DNA of 17,524 nucleotides. Source: JABJJH01 sp047631095 (lineage in GTDB: Bacteria; Pseudomonadota; Alphaproteobacteria; UBA8366; GCA-2717185). Shown here piece by piece: positions 6,400-15,037 of the stretch. Position 1 is the stretch's first letter, and every line of letters begins with the position of its first letter. The notes under the pieces were generated by a model. The model was given only the letters and a program-made list of their open reading frames with translations, searched no databases and had not been told where the DNA came from. A program made the position numbers and the translations under genes. The stretch is from assembly GCA_047631095.1 (NCBI GenBank), contig JBLHZD010000044.1, positions 1-17,524 of the forward strand, given 5' to 3'.

Positions 6400-7365
6400 A
6401 TGAAAGCCGTATTCTTTAATCCCGGTCCCCAAGGCGGCGTTGTCGAACTCGGCGATGCGCCAAAACCGGAAACCGGGCCGGACGATGTTCTCATTCGCGT
6501 CAAGGCGACGGCGCTCAATCGTGGCGAGCTGGTCAGGCGGCGGGGGATGACCACCGGCGCGCCGATGATCTCCGGCGCGGAGCTGGCGGGCGAAGTCGTT
6601 GAAACCGGCGCGAATGTGCAGGGTTTCACAACCGGCGACCGGGTCATGGGTCAGGCGCGGGGCTGCAATGCGGAATACGCCGTGGCGCATCACGGGTTGC
6701 TGACGCTGGTTCCCGATCATCTGGATTGGGTGCAGGCGGCGTCTCTGCCCAATGTTCTGGTGACGGCGCATGATGCGCTTATCACCAATGGCGGAATGCA
6801 GGCGGGCGAAAGCGTGCTGGTCAACGCCGGGTCGTCCGGTATTGGAATCGCGTCGATTCAAATCGCCAAGGCCATGGGGGCGGGAACCGTGATCGCGACC
6901 TCGCGGCATGGAGATAAATTACCGGCGCTGACGGCGCTGGGGGCTGACCACGTGGTCGATTTGTCGGCGGAATCACTGGAGGACGCCGTGGCGGGCGCGA
7001 CGGAAGAGGGCGTCAATTTGATCATTGATTCCGTCGGCGCATCCGATTTTGCGGCCAATATGGAATGTCTGGCGATCCAGGGGCGGTTGATTGGCGTTGG
7101 CCGATTGGGCGGGGCGATGGCGGAAATCGATCTGAACAAGATCGCCTTCAAACGTATTCGCATTATCGGGGTGACCTTCCGCACCCGCAGCGCGGCGGAA
7201 AAGATCGCATGCGCGCGCGCCTGTTTTAGCGACCTTGCCGGGCCGTTGCGCGACGGTGCGATTAAGCCGGTTGTCGATCAGGTGTTTCCGCTGGAGGAAC
7301 TCGACGCGGCGCATCGTTATATGGAATCGAACGCCCAGACCGGCAAGATTGGCATCACGTTGTAA
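6400..7365 (+). CDS. MDR-family quinone oxidoreductase (zinc-independent alcohol dehydrogenase-like)
   Basis: This 321-residue protein belongs to the medium-chain dehydrogenase/reductase superfamily, of the quinone reductase type. The GroES-like N-terminal half includes VLIRVKATALNRGEL (about 30-44) and the GAELAGEVVETG motif (59-70). The Rossmann half carries VNAGSSGIGIASIQIAKAMGA (141-161) for NADPH and ends with the family's AHRYMESNAQTGKIGI. Cys ligands for structural or catalytic zinc are absent, as expected for quinone reductases. An in-frame ATG occurs at 6361, but AAGGAG lies 10 bases before 6400 and the family normally starts M-K-A, so 6400 is preferred. It lies 110 bases upstream of hyuA in the same direction. 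It probably reduces a quinone or enone intermediate. Confidence 0.9.
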   Translation: MKAVFFNPGPQGGVVELGDAPKPETGPDDVLIRVKATALNRGELVRRRGMTTGAPMISGAELAGEVVETGANVQGFTTGDRVMGQARGCNAEYAVAHHGLLTLVPDHLDWVQAASLPNVLVTAHDALITNGGMQAGESVLVNAGSSGIGIASIQIAKAMGAGTVIATSRHGDKLPALTALGADHVVDLSAESLEDAVAGATEEGVNLIIDSVGASDFAANMECLAIQGRLIGVGRLGGAMAEIDLNKIAFKRIRIIGVTFRTRSAAEKIACARACFSDLAGPLRDGAIKPVVDQVFPLEELDAAHRYMESNAQTGKIGITL

Positions 7366-7402
7366 CCGGTCGCCCGGCGTTTTATAGGGTCTGGTGTTAA
7401 AC

Positions 7403-7417
7403 AGGGCGTGTCGCCCT
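7403..7417. repeat. Small hairpin between MDR gene and hyuA
   Basis: AGGGCG (7403-7408) and CGCCCT (7412-7417) form a 6-bp stem with a TGT loop. No T-run follows it. It may partly separate the MDR gene from hyuA, or have no role. Confidence 0.3.
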
Positions 7418-7475
7418 TGTCCGGACGTAAACCCCGGTCCAAACTCTCGTCCGCACAAAAATAAAGGACGGAAGT

Positions 7476-9533
7476 ATGTACCGAATTGGCGTGGATGTTG
7501 GCGGCACTTTTACGGATTTAACGTTGTTTGACGAATCCAGCGCGCAAATTTTCTACCACAAGGTTCCTTCCACGCCGTCGGACCCGTCTTTGGCCATCGA
7601 ACAAGGCGTTGCGGAAATTCTGGAGCGCGAAGGCGTCGGCGCGGAAGAGATCGTCTATTTTGGTCATGGCACGACGGTCGCGCTCAATATGTTGCTGGAG
7701 CGGCGCGAACCGTCCATCGGTTTTATCACGACAAAAGGGTTTCGTGATGTTCTGGAGATCGCCCGGCAGACGCGCCCGGCGCTGTATGATTACAGCATAT
7801 CGCGTCCGGAACCGCTGGCGCGGCGCGCGCACCGCCTTGAGGTGACGGAGCGCCTTGGCGCCGATGGCGGCGTCCTTGCGCCCTTGTCGGTGGATGAGAC
7901 GGAAGCCGCCGCCGCCCAATTGAAGGCGGCGGGGGTGAAGGCCATCGCAATTTGTTTCCTGCACGCCTATCGCAATGCGGATCATGAGCGTCAGGCCCGC
8001 GAAATCGTCAACCGGTTTTTCCCCGAGGCGCTGATCAGCCTGTCCAGTGACGTGCTGCCGGAGTTTCGTGAATTTGAACGGGCGTCGACCACGGCGGTGA
8101 ATGCCTATGTTGCGCCGCGGATGAGTGTCTATCTCCAACGCTTTGTGGAACGTATCGAAAAGCTGGGCGTTACAGCCGTGCCGTTCATCGTGCATTCCAA
8201 TGGCGGCGTGTTACCGGCGCCAGTCGCGGAGAAATTACCGGTGCTGACCTGTCTTTCCGGCCCGGCGGCGGGGGTGGTGGGCGCGGCGGCGGTGGCCAAG
8301 GCGGCGGCGGCGCCGGATATTCTGGCCTTTGACGTGGGCGGTACCAGCACGGATGTCTCGCTGGTTTTGGGCGGCGCGCCGTTATTTACCTCCGACCGGA
8401 AGGTGGCGGCGCATCCGGTCAAATCGCCCGCGATCGACGTCAACGCCATCGGCGCGGGTGGCGGCAGCATTGCATGGATCGATGATGCGGGGGTGTTGAA
8501 GGTCGGGCCCAAAAGCGCGGGCGCCGACCCGGGCCCGGTCGCCTATGGGCGCGGCGGTGATCAGGTGACCGTCACCGACGCCAATGTCGTGCTCGGCCGG
8601 TTGAACCCGGGCGGCTTGGCGGGCGGGCGGATGCGCATGGATGTGGATGCCGCGCGCCGCGCCATCGAAGATCAGTTTGTCGGACCGTTGGGCGCGTCGC
8701 TTGAAGTCTGCGCGCTGGGAATTATCCGGGTTGCGGCGGCGAATATCGCGCGCGCCATTCGCGCTGTGTCGGCGTCACGCGGACAAAGCCCGAAAGATTT
8801 TGACCTGTTCGCCTATGGCGGCGCGGGACCTTTGCTGGCGGTGGATGTGAATGATGAGGTTGGGTGTCGACGGATTATCGCGCCGATTGAACCTGGCGCC
8901 ATGTGTGCGCGCGGGATTTTGATGTCGGATTTATCGTTTGATTTCGTCGCGACCGAATTATACCCCGCGACCGATTCCGGCTGGTCGAAAACCAAAGCGG
9001 TCTTCGACAGGTTGGGCGATCAGGCGCAGGCGTGGCTGGAACACGAATCCATCGCGGCGCCGCAGCGTCGCTATCGGCGCATTATCGAGGCGCGCTATTC
9101 GGGGCAGAGTTTTGAAATTCCCGTCGAGATCGACGCGGATGCGAGCCTTGATGATTTTATGGCCGGGTTTGCCGCAGTGCATGAACGCCAATACGGCTAT
9201 GACATTCCCGGACGCGGCGTGGATATTGTCAATTGCCGATTGACGGCGATTGGTGAAATTCCCAAAGCGCCGCAACGAAAACTGGTGGGGGACGGCGCCG
9301 CGCAAAACCCGCCCGCGCCCATTGATCATCGCGCGGTTTATTTTGGCGGCGAGGCGGGCTGGACCGATGCGGCGATTTATCATCGCGGCGATTTACCATC
9401 CGGCGCCGTCCTCATGGGCCCCGCGATTATCGAGGAGATGAGTTCAACCACGGTATTGCCGCCGGACTGGCGCGCGCAGGTCGACGCCTATGGAAACCTG
9501 TTTATGGAAGCCGATGCGGGAGACGACCAATGA
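7476..9533 (+). CDS. hyuA: Hydantoinase/oxoprolinase family protein, subunit A
   Basis: This 685-residue protein is full length for HyuA/oxoprolinase A. The N-terminal half begins with the actin-fold phosphate loop DVGGTFTD (7-14) and has HGTT (64-67). The second half carries SGPAAG (261-266), a second phosphate loop DVGGTSTD (286-293), GAGGGSI (326-332), GPKSAGADPGP (344-354) and VTDAN (366-370). With HyuB it forms an ATP-dependent amidohydrolase acting on cyclic amides such as N-methylhydantoin or 5-oxoproline; related pairs carboxylate acetone or acetophenone. A third subunit, as in acetone carboxylase, is not seen here. The SD is AAAGGACGGAAG just before the ATG. It overlaps hyuB by 4 bases (ATGA), showing translational coupling. 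The substrate is unknown. Confidence 0.93.
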   Translation: MYRIGVDVGGTFTDLTLFDESSAQIFYHKVPSTPSDPSLAIEQGVAEILEREGVGAEEIVYFGHGTTVALNMLLERREPSIGFITTKGFRDVLEIARQTRPALYDYSISRPEPLARRAHRLEVTERLGADGGVLAPLSVDETEAAAAQLKAAGVKAIAICFLHAYRNADHERQAREIVNRFFPEALISLSSDVLPEFREFERASTTAVNAYVAPRMSVYLQRFVERIEKLGVTAVPFIVHSNGGVLPAPVAEKLPVLTCLSGPAAGVVGAAAVAKAAAAPDILAFDVGGTSTDVSLVLGGAPLFTSDRKVAAHPVKSPAIDVNAIGAGGGSIAWIDDAGVLKVGPKSAGADPGPVAYGRGGDQVTVTDANVVLGRLNPGGLAGGRMRMDVDAARRAIEDQFVGPLGASLEVCALGIIRVAAANIARAIRAVSASRGQSPKDFDLFAYGGAGPLLAVDVNDEVGCRRIIAPIEPGAMCARGILMSDLSFDFVATELYPATDSGWSKTKAVFDRLGDQAQAWLEHESIAAPQRRYRRIIEARYSGQSFEIPVEIDADASLDDFMAGFAAVHERQYGYDIPGRGVDIVNCRLTAIGEIPKAPQRKLVGDGAAQNPPAPIDHRAVYFGGEAGWTDAAIYHRGDLPSGAVLMGPAIIEEMSSTTVLPPDWRAQVDAYGNLFMEADAGDDQ

Positions 9534-11278
9534 GCATAAATCCAGACACAATCGTGGCGGACCCCATACATCTGGAGGTTTTCAGCAACCGGATCGTCGG
9601 CATTATCGAGGAGATGGGCGCGCGGTTGGTGCGCGCCGCCTTTTCCGCCAACATCAAAGAGCGCCGGGATTGTTCCGTCGCGCTGTTTGATGGACAAGGA
9701 CGGTTGGTTGCGCAGGCCGCCCATATTCCCATGCATCTGGGCTCGTTGCTGGGCGGCGTGGAGGCGACCATTGCGGCCTATCCACCAAAGGATATGCGCC
9801 CCGGCGATGCGTTTGTGTGCAATGACGCCTATCTGGCGGGTGGGACGCATTTGCCCGATATCTCTGTCGTCACGCCGATCTTCGCGCCGGGTCTGGAAGA
9901 GACCGGCCCCCGATTCTTCGCCGCCAATCTGGGTCATCACGCCGATGTCGGGGGCGCGGTGCCGGGCTCCATCAGCGCGGACGCGGCCAGTATTTTTGAA
10001 GAAGGCATTCGCATTCCGCCGACCCGGCTGGTTCGCGAAGGCGAACTGGACGAGGGCCTGCTGTGGCTGATCGCGCATAACACCCGCGAACCGGAAAGCC
10101 GGGTGCTGGATTTGAAAGGCCAGATCGCCACCAATGGCGTGGGCGTGGCGCAGGTTCGCGCGCTGATCGAGCGCATGGGCGCCGCTGAAATGGAGCAGGC
10201 GGTCGCCGATTTGCTCACCTACACCGCGCGGCGGCTGCGCAATAAAATCGCTGAGCTGCCCGATGGGGTCTACGCCTATGCGACCCATATGGACAATGAC
10301 GGCGTGGCGGGGCCCCAAGTGCCCATCTGCGCCGAGATCACCGTATCGGGCGACCATGCGCGGTTCGACTTCGCGGGCACTGGGCCGCAATCGCGCGGCG
10401 GATTTAATGTGATGCCCAGCGGCGTCATGGCGACGGTCGCCTATGCGATTAAAGCGTTGCTCGATCCGGAATTGCCGCCCAATAGCGGCTTGTTCGACGC
10501 GATTGAACTGGTGGTGCCGGAAGGCTCGATTTTAAACCCGCATTACCCCGCCGCCGTTGGCGCCCGCACAACGACGTGCCAAAAACTCGCGGGCGCAATC
10601 TTCGGCGCATTGTCGGAAGTGTTGCCGACGGAAAAGGTCATGGCGTCGAGCCATGATGTTCTCGCGGCGATGACTGTGTCTGGACCCTCGCGCCACAATG
10701 GGACATCCGGCGACGGCGTCTATGTCTATCTGGAGACTATCGGCGGCGGGAACGGCGCGCGCGCGTTGGGGGATGGGATGGATGGCGCCCACGCCCACAT
10801 CACCAACTCTTTGAACATGCCGATTGAGGCGGTGGAGAACGAGTATCCGCTTCTGGTGGAGGAATATGCGTTGATTGCGGATTCAGGCGGCGCGGGCCAA
10901 TATCGCGGCGGCATGGGCATCGCCCGGTCGATCCGCGCCATCGCGCCGAACACGACGTTTTCGTCGCGCGCCGACAGTTTTATCACCGCGGCCGAAGGCG
11001 CGGCGGGCGGCAAGGATGGCAGCCATTGCCGGGTGGTGCGCAATGAAAAGTCAAATGCGCCGGAAACTCTTGATCCCAAACAACGGCTGGCGGCGCTTGA
11101 TGTTGGGGAAACCGTTCGTATGGAGACCCCCGGCGGCGCCGGGTATGGCCCGCCATCAAACCGCACCGCTGCGGATCTGGCGCGTGATTTGGCGGATGGC
11201 CGGGTGAGCGAGGCCGCCGCGATTCGTGACTATGGGGAAGCGTTGGTGACGACGGCGTTGGGTCTCGCTTTGACGTGA
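9530..11278 (+). CDS. hyuB: Hydantoinase/oxoprolinase family protein, subunit B
   Basis: This 582-residue protein is the usual length for HyuB. Family landmarks are DPIHLEVFSNR (11-21), RRDCSVALFD (45-54), the HIPMHLGSL stretch (66-73), NDAYLAGGTHLPD (98-110), and late motifs GGGNGARALGDG and DSGGAGQYRGGMG. The His and Asp residues of the ND-Y-GGTH-PD motif probably bind the catalytic metal in this family. It pairs with HyuA, whose stop it overlaps (ATGA), and a GGGAG SD lies inside the end of hyuA. The product is cytoplasmic. It is the last gene of the MDR-hyuA-hyuB run; a tandem palindromic element fills the gap to the next, convergent gene. Confidence 0.93.
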   Translation: MSINPDTIVADPIHLEVFSNRIVGIIEEMGARLVRAAFSANIKERRDCSVALFDGQGRLVAQAAHIPMHLGSLLGGVEATIAAYPPKDMRPGDAFVCNDAYLAGGTHLPDISVVTPIFAPGLEETGPRFFAANLGHHADVGGAVPGSISADAASIFEEGIRIPPTRLVREGELDEGLLWLIAHNTREPESRVLDLKGQIATNGVGVAQVRALIERMGAAEMEQAVADLLTYTARRLRNKIAELPDGVYAYATHMDNDGVAGPQVPICAEITVSGDHARFDFAGTGPQSRGGFNVMPSGVMATVAYAIKALLDPELPPNSGLFDAIELVVPEGSILNPHYPAAVGARTTTCQKLAGAIFGALSEVLPTEKVMASSHDVLAAMTVSGPSRHNGTSGDGVYVYLETIGGGNGARALGDGMDGAHAHITNSLNMPIEAVENEYPLLVEEYALIADSGGAGQYRGGMGIARSIRAIAPNTTFSSRADSFITAAEGAAGGKDGSHCRVVRNEKSNAPETLDPKQRLAALDVGETVRMETPGGAGYGPPSNRTAADLARDLADGRVSEAAAIRDYGEALVTTALGLALT

Positions 11279-11281
11279 GGC

Positions 11282-11388
11282 AAGAAAGCAAATCCCGAGC
11301 GAACCCGTTTGGTTCGTAACGACGCATTTGCGAAAATAAGAAAGCAAATCCCGAGCGAACCCGTTTGGTTCGTGACGACGCATTTGCG
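11282..11388. repeat. Two tandem copies of a 51-bp palindrome-containing element
   Basis: Copy one is at 11282-11332 and copy two at 11338-11388, a period of 56 bases with a 5-base AAAAT spacer. The copies differ at one base (A or G at unit position 37). Each has an outer inverted pair GCAAAT...ATTTGC and an inner stem CGAACC-CGTTT-GGTTCG. Together they fill almost the whole 118-base gap between the convergent hyuB and LLM genes, starting 3 bases after the hyuB stop and ending 8 bases short of the LLM stop. No T-run follows a stem. The shape suits a dispersed REP-like intergenic element that may also act as an RNA-stabilising or transcription-blocking structure. I see no third copy in the window. 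Confidence 0.85.
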
Positions 11389-11396
11389 CGAAATAC

Positions 11397-12437
11397 CTAT
11401 ATCCCTAGTTCTTTCTTCACCATCGGGATGACCTTGTCGCCGAATTCTGCGACGGATCGCGCCGCCTTGTCGTTGGGGTAATTGCCGACCTGGAAGAACA
11501 TGGCGATGTGCGACATGCCGATTTTCCGGATCAGGGTCACGACCTTTTCCGCGACGGTTTCCGCATCGCCGATCAAAACATTCTCGGCGATTTCATCGAT
11601 GCTCGGTTCGCCCTCCATCGGGATTTCGGCCATCATGCCGGTGTCGTCCATGACTTCCTGACGGCGTCGCAGATTGGCCGCCAGCCGGTTTTGGAACAGC
11701 GCGTTCTCGGCGAAGGCGCGGCCTTCGGCTTTGTCATTGGTGACGCAGGCGAAGCGTAGAACGCCGAACGGCATCGTATCGGGATCGCGGCCTTCGGCGG
11801 CGAAGGCGTCTTTGCACCGCTGGGTTTGCCCCGCCAGAAAATCCAGATCGGCCAGCCGTCCGGTAAAGATTGGCGTGTAGCCTTTGCGCGCAGCCAGCCC
11901 TTGCATTTCCGGCGCATCGCCCGCCACCCAGATGGGCGGCACGCCCTGGGGTCCCTTGGCGCTGATATGGGTTGGCAGTTGTTTGAAATGCGCGCCGTCA
12001 TAGTCGAACACCGGTTTAGTGAGGCCGAGCTCGATCATTTCCAGAATTTCCAACGCCTGTTCCCTGGCGACGCCAAGGTCGGCGTTGAACCGGTCGAATT
12101 CAAACGGTTGATACCCGCTGCCGACGCCCAATACCAAACGACCATTACTCAGCGCATCCACCATGCCAATCTCGGCGATCAGTCGCGCGGGTTCGTAAAG
12201 CGGCAAGACGACGATGCCCGACGCCAGCTTGATGCGCTCCGTCACCCCGGCGCAATGGGCCGCCATCATCAGCGGCGAGGGGCAAACGCAATAATTGGAA
12301 AAATGATGTTCCGCAAACCAGGCGGTGTCGAATCCGCTTTGCTCGGCGATTTTTACCAGATTAACCGCCTCCGACATGACCTGTTGCGTCGTCACGCCAC
12401 GATCACGGTACCCCATCAAATTAAACAAGCCGAACAT
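11397..12437 (-). CDS. LLM-class (luciferase-like) flavin-dependent oxidoreductase
   Basis: This 346-residue protein is a canonical luciferase-like monooxygenase. The motifs are SGFDTAWFAEHHFSNY (34-49), SPLMMAAHCAGVTERIKLAS near 54-73, the VVLPLYEPARLIAEIGMVDAL core, then SNGRLVLGVGSGYQPFEFDRF, which includes the usual flavin phosphate site, and PPIWVAGDAPE. The ending VAEKVVTLIRKIGMSHIAM is also characteristic. It would use FMNH2 with a separate reductase, or F420. AGGAGT lies 6 bases before the ATG. It is only distantly similar to the LLM protein at 2558-3469, so the two are not recent duplicates. It lies downstream of the histidine kinase on the same strand, with 146 bases between them, and converges with hyuB. 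The substrate is unknown. Confidence 0.93.
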   Translation of the reverse strand: MFGLFNLMGYRDRGVTTQQVMSEAVNLVKIAEQSGFDTAWFAEHHFSNYCVCPSPLMMAAHCAGVTERIKLASGIVVLPLYEPARLIAEIGMVDALSNGRLVLGVGSGYQPFEFDRFNADLGVAREQALEILEMIELGLTKPVFDYDGAHFKQLPTHISAKGPQGVPPIWVAGDAPEMQGLAARKGYTPIFTGRLADLDFLAGQTQRCKDAFAAEGRDPDTMPFGVLRFACVTNDKAEGRAFAENALFQNRLAANLRRRQEVMDDTGMMAEIPMEGEPSIDEIAENVLIGDAETVAEKVVTLIRKIGMSHIAMFFQVGNYPNDKAARSVAEFGDKVIPMVKKELGI

Positions 12438-12546
12438 CGCCGCACTCCTGTAAAAACGGATGACCCATTTGCGATGAAGATGGTAGGGCGTGGATTACGG
12501 GAAAGCCATACGGCGATTGAGCGCTGCGCTGCGTCCGTCTCGCCCG

Positions 12547-12598
12547 TCGGGCCTGGGTTAGTGATTTGGGTTAGTGACCAGGGTTAGATTTCCGGGTT
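12547..12598. repeat. 13-bp tandem repeat across the histidine kinase stop codon
   Basis: Read on the - strand there are four 13-base units, each beginning AACCC: one ends the kinase coding sequence and three follow it. The first three units end in CT, so the junctions with the next AA form TAA at 12584-12586 (the real stop) and again 13 and 26 bases on. As 13 is not a multiple of 3, the three TAA codons fall in three different frames. Identity is best in the first five bases and the last three; the middle drifts. Confidence 0.7.
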
Positions 12599-15037
12599 CG
12601 GCGGAAACACGAGCCGCGCAACCGTGCCCACATTGCGTTCGCTTTCAATCTCGAGCACGCCATGATGGAGCGACATGAACGCCTCGACCAACGGCAAGCC
12701 CAGCCCGGTGCCGTCATATTGCCGGGCCAAAGAACCGTCGACCTGACCAAACGTCGCCATGGCCTTGGGCATGTCTTTCGGGTCGATGCCGATGCCCGTA
12801 TCGCGCACTTCAATTTGTATCCGGCCATCGTCTCTTAGCGCCGCAGTGACGTTGACGGATCCACCTGATGGCGTAAATTTTACGGCGTTGGACAGAAGGT
12901 TGATCAACATCTGTCTCAGGATCCGTTCGTCCGCATAGAGGGCTGGCAGCGATGGCGCCGCATCCACCGAAAGATCAAGACCGGCTTTTTTAGCGCCTTC
13001 CGACAAAAACCGAAGGGCGCTGTTGATCGTTTGGCCGACAGATACTTTTCCAAAGGAGGGCTCGTATTCGCCCGCCTCGATTTTTGACAGGTCGAGGATA
13101 TCGTTGATGACGTCCAGCAGATGCCCCGCCGCCGTGCCGACATCGCCGATGCGGTCTTTTTGTCGGGTGTTCACCGCGCCATACAAGCCTTGCTCAAGCG
13201 CTTGGGAAAACCCGATGACGGCGTTGAGGGGGGTGCGCAATTCGTGGCTCATATTGGTCAGGAATTCCGATTTTGCGCGATTGGCGATTTCGGCGATTTC
13301 GCGCGCCAGCACCAGTTGGCGTTCGGATTCTTTTTGTTTGGTGATATCGGCGCCGATGGACCCGATGCTGATCAGCGCGCCGTTATTGTCGAAAATTGGA
13401 AATTTCGTCAGCAGCGCTTTATAGGATGCGCCGCTGGGCATGATCACGTCGCGCTCCTCGATGTCGGTTTCACGCGCGGCGATGGTTTTGTCGAGATGGG
13501 TCTTGGCGGCGGCGGCGTGCGCCTTGGAGACATGATCGGTGATCTGGGTGCCGATGATCGCTGCTGGCGGTTTCCCGCGGGATTGCGCGAAGGCTTCGTT
13601 CACCAGCAAATACCGTCCCTCCAGATCCAGCAGGCTGATCATAACGGGGGCGTGCTCAATGATGGAGCGCAGAAATGTTTCACTCTCTCGGAGCGCATTT
13701 TCGACGTTTCGTCGCCCGGTGATGTCGACGCTGGTGGATCCGATGCCGGTTAAATTTCCCTGCTGATCCTTGATTGGAAATTTTGTAATCGAGACATATT
13801 GGAGAGTACCGTTTGAGCGGTCTCGCTTTTCTTCCCGCGTCACCGGTTCGCCGGTGCGCAATACCCTCTGCTCGTCACGCGCCCGCCTGTCGTGGCTTCC
13901 CGGCGTGCCGTCGAGAATCTCCGACGCTGTTCTCCCCTTTAACGCCTGCTCTGAAATTCCGTACCACGATTCCAGGATCTTGTTGACCAGCAGATAACGG
14001 TGATCCAGGTCTTTCAGGTTTACGCCAATCGGCAGATTATCGATCACGCTTCTGAACTTGCTTTCACTGTCGATTAACGCCGCCATGGCGTTTGTATGAT
14101 CGGTAATATCGTCACCCGTGCCGCGATATCCCAGGAAAACATTATCGGTGTTAAAGATCGGTTTGCCGCTGATTCTGATATGCCTGACCCGGCCATCCGG
14201 GGTGGAGAAGGAATAGGCGAAATCCCCAAAAGGCATCCGGGCTTCCAGGAGATTATAATGCTCACGCCAATTTTCGTTATCTCTGTCTACTGACATGAAG
14301 GCGGCGCGGGTCTGCCCCAGGCATTGGTCCGGTGTGTAGGGGAACAGTTCATAAAACCGGGAAGACAGATAGGTGAAGTGCATTTCCGCGTTCATTTCCC
14401 ATATCCACCCGCCGGCGACTTCGGCGATATCGTGAAACCGGGAATCGCTTTCCGCAAGCGACAGGTTTGTCTGAACCTGTTTTTCAAGGGAGAGGAGAAT
14501 CGCGCCAAGCATCGCCGTCGCGGGGGTAAAGGTCAGCACCAATGGCGTTGCAATCTTCGACATAACGGTGGCGACGATTTCGTCCGGCAGGAAAAGGAAG
14601 AGCGCAATCACCGCCAAGTGCATCAGAAATCCAAAGACCAGCAAGCGCCACAGGTCAATTTTGACCCAGCCCCGCTGGGCGCACTGGCGATAGGCCAATC
14701 CCAGAAGAACACAAAGGATGATCGTTGCGGTCCCGACCGGTGCGCCGCTCCCGCCAAGCCATAACCGGTAGCCGCCTGCAATTACGCCCGTAATAACAGC
14801 CACAACAGGGCCGCCAAACAGACCGGACATGCTCACGATAACGGATCGGGCGTCGAAGAATACGCCCGGCGCGAATTCCATCGGATGCATCATGCCAATG
14901 ACGCATATGCCGCCAAATAACACGCCCGATAAGACCTGAGCGGTAACCCCGCCTGTCGGCCAACGCCGGGCAATAAAGCCCTGCAGCAGGCATAATGCCA
15001 AGAGGAACGAAACAGCTTTGGCGAACTCGATGATCAT
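12584..15037 (-). CDS. Hybrid-sensor-type membrane histidine kinase (5TMR-LYT, three PAS, HisKA, HATPase)
   Basis: This is an 817-residue sensor kinase. Residues about 1-185 hold hydrophobic segments with the LytS-type 5TMR-LYT signature (FFDARSVIVSMSGLFGGP at 60-77, then GGYRLWLGGSG at 88-98). Three PAS domains follow (about 198-313, 324-442 and 450-568); the second and third are similar to each other. The HisKA H-box is FLTNMSHELRTPLNA with phospho-His H598. The ATPase part has the N-box (LLSNAVKF, N717), DTGIGI (746-751) and GTGLGL (776-781). No receiver or output domain is attached, so it must phosphorylate a separate protein. No regulator lies next to it; two orphan receivers lie 10 kb to the left. 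5TMR-LYT domains are usually joined to a LytS-type kinase, so HisKA pairing is less usual. The signal is unknown. Confidence 0.93.
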   Translation of the reverse strand: MIIEFAKAVSFLLALCLLQGFIARRWPTGGVTAQVLSGVLFGGICVIGMMHPMEFAPGVFFDARSVIVSMSGLFGGPVVAVITGVIAGGYRLWLGGSGAPVGTATIILCVLLGLAYRQCAQRGWVKIDLWRLLVFGFLMHLAVIALFLFLPDEIVATVMSKIATPLVLTFTPATAMLGAILLSLEKQVQTNLSLAESDSRFHDIAEVAGGWIWEMNAEMHFTYLSSRFYELFPYTPDQCLGQTRAAFMSVDRDNENWREHYNLLEARMPFGDFAYSFSTPDGRVRHIRISGKPIFNTDNVFLGYRGTGDDITDHTNAMAALIDSESKFRSVIDNLPIGVNLKDLDHRYLLVNKILESWYGISEQALKGRTASEILDGTPGSHDRRARDEQRVLRTGEPVTREEKRDRSNGTLQYVSITKFPIKDQQGNLTGIGSTSVDITGRRNVENALRESETFLRSIIEHAPVMISLLDLEGRYLLVNEAFAQSRGKPPAAIIGTQITDHVSKAHAAAAKTHLDKTIAARETDIEERDVIMPSGASYKALLTKFPIFDNNGALISIGSIGADITKQKESERQLVLAREIAEIANRAKSEFLTNMSHELRTPLNAVIGFSQALEQGLYGAVNTRQKDRIGDVGTAAGHLLDVINDILDLSKIEAGEYEPSFGKVSVGQTINSALRFLSEGAKKAGLDLSVDAAPSLPALYADERILRQMLINLLSNAVKFTPSGGSVNVTAALRDDGRIQIEVRDTGIGIDPKDMPKAMATFGQVDGSLARQYDGTGLGLPLVEAFMSLHHGVLEIESERNVGTVARLVFPPNPEI

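Noticed and set aside
11156..11383. - strand open frame containing two copies of a MRR-EPNGFARDLL-like peptide
   Set aside because: It is only the translation of the 51-bp tandem element running antisense into hyuB. The copies fall in different frames and there is no ribosome-binding site.
11282..11388. CRISPR array
   Set aside because: There are only two units, the spacer is 5 bases, the repeat is long and palindromic, and there are no cas genes.
12555..12587. GGGTTAG repeated three times, telomere-like
   Set aside because: The period is 13, not 6 or 7, the array is short and internal, and it is better explained as duplication of the gene's stop region.
11826..12587. 253-codon + strand frame opposite the second LLM gene
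   Set aside because: It is an antisense shadow; the - strand frame has clear LLM family motifs and a good SD.
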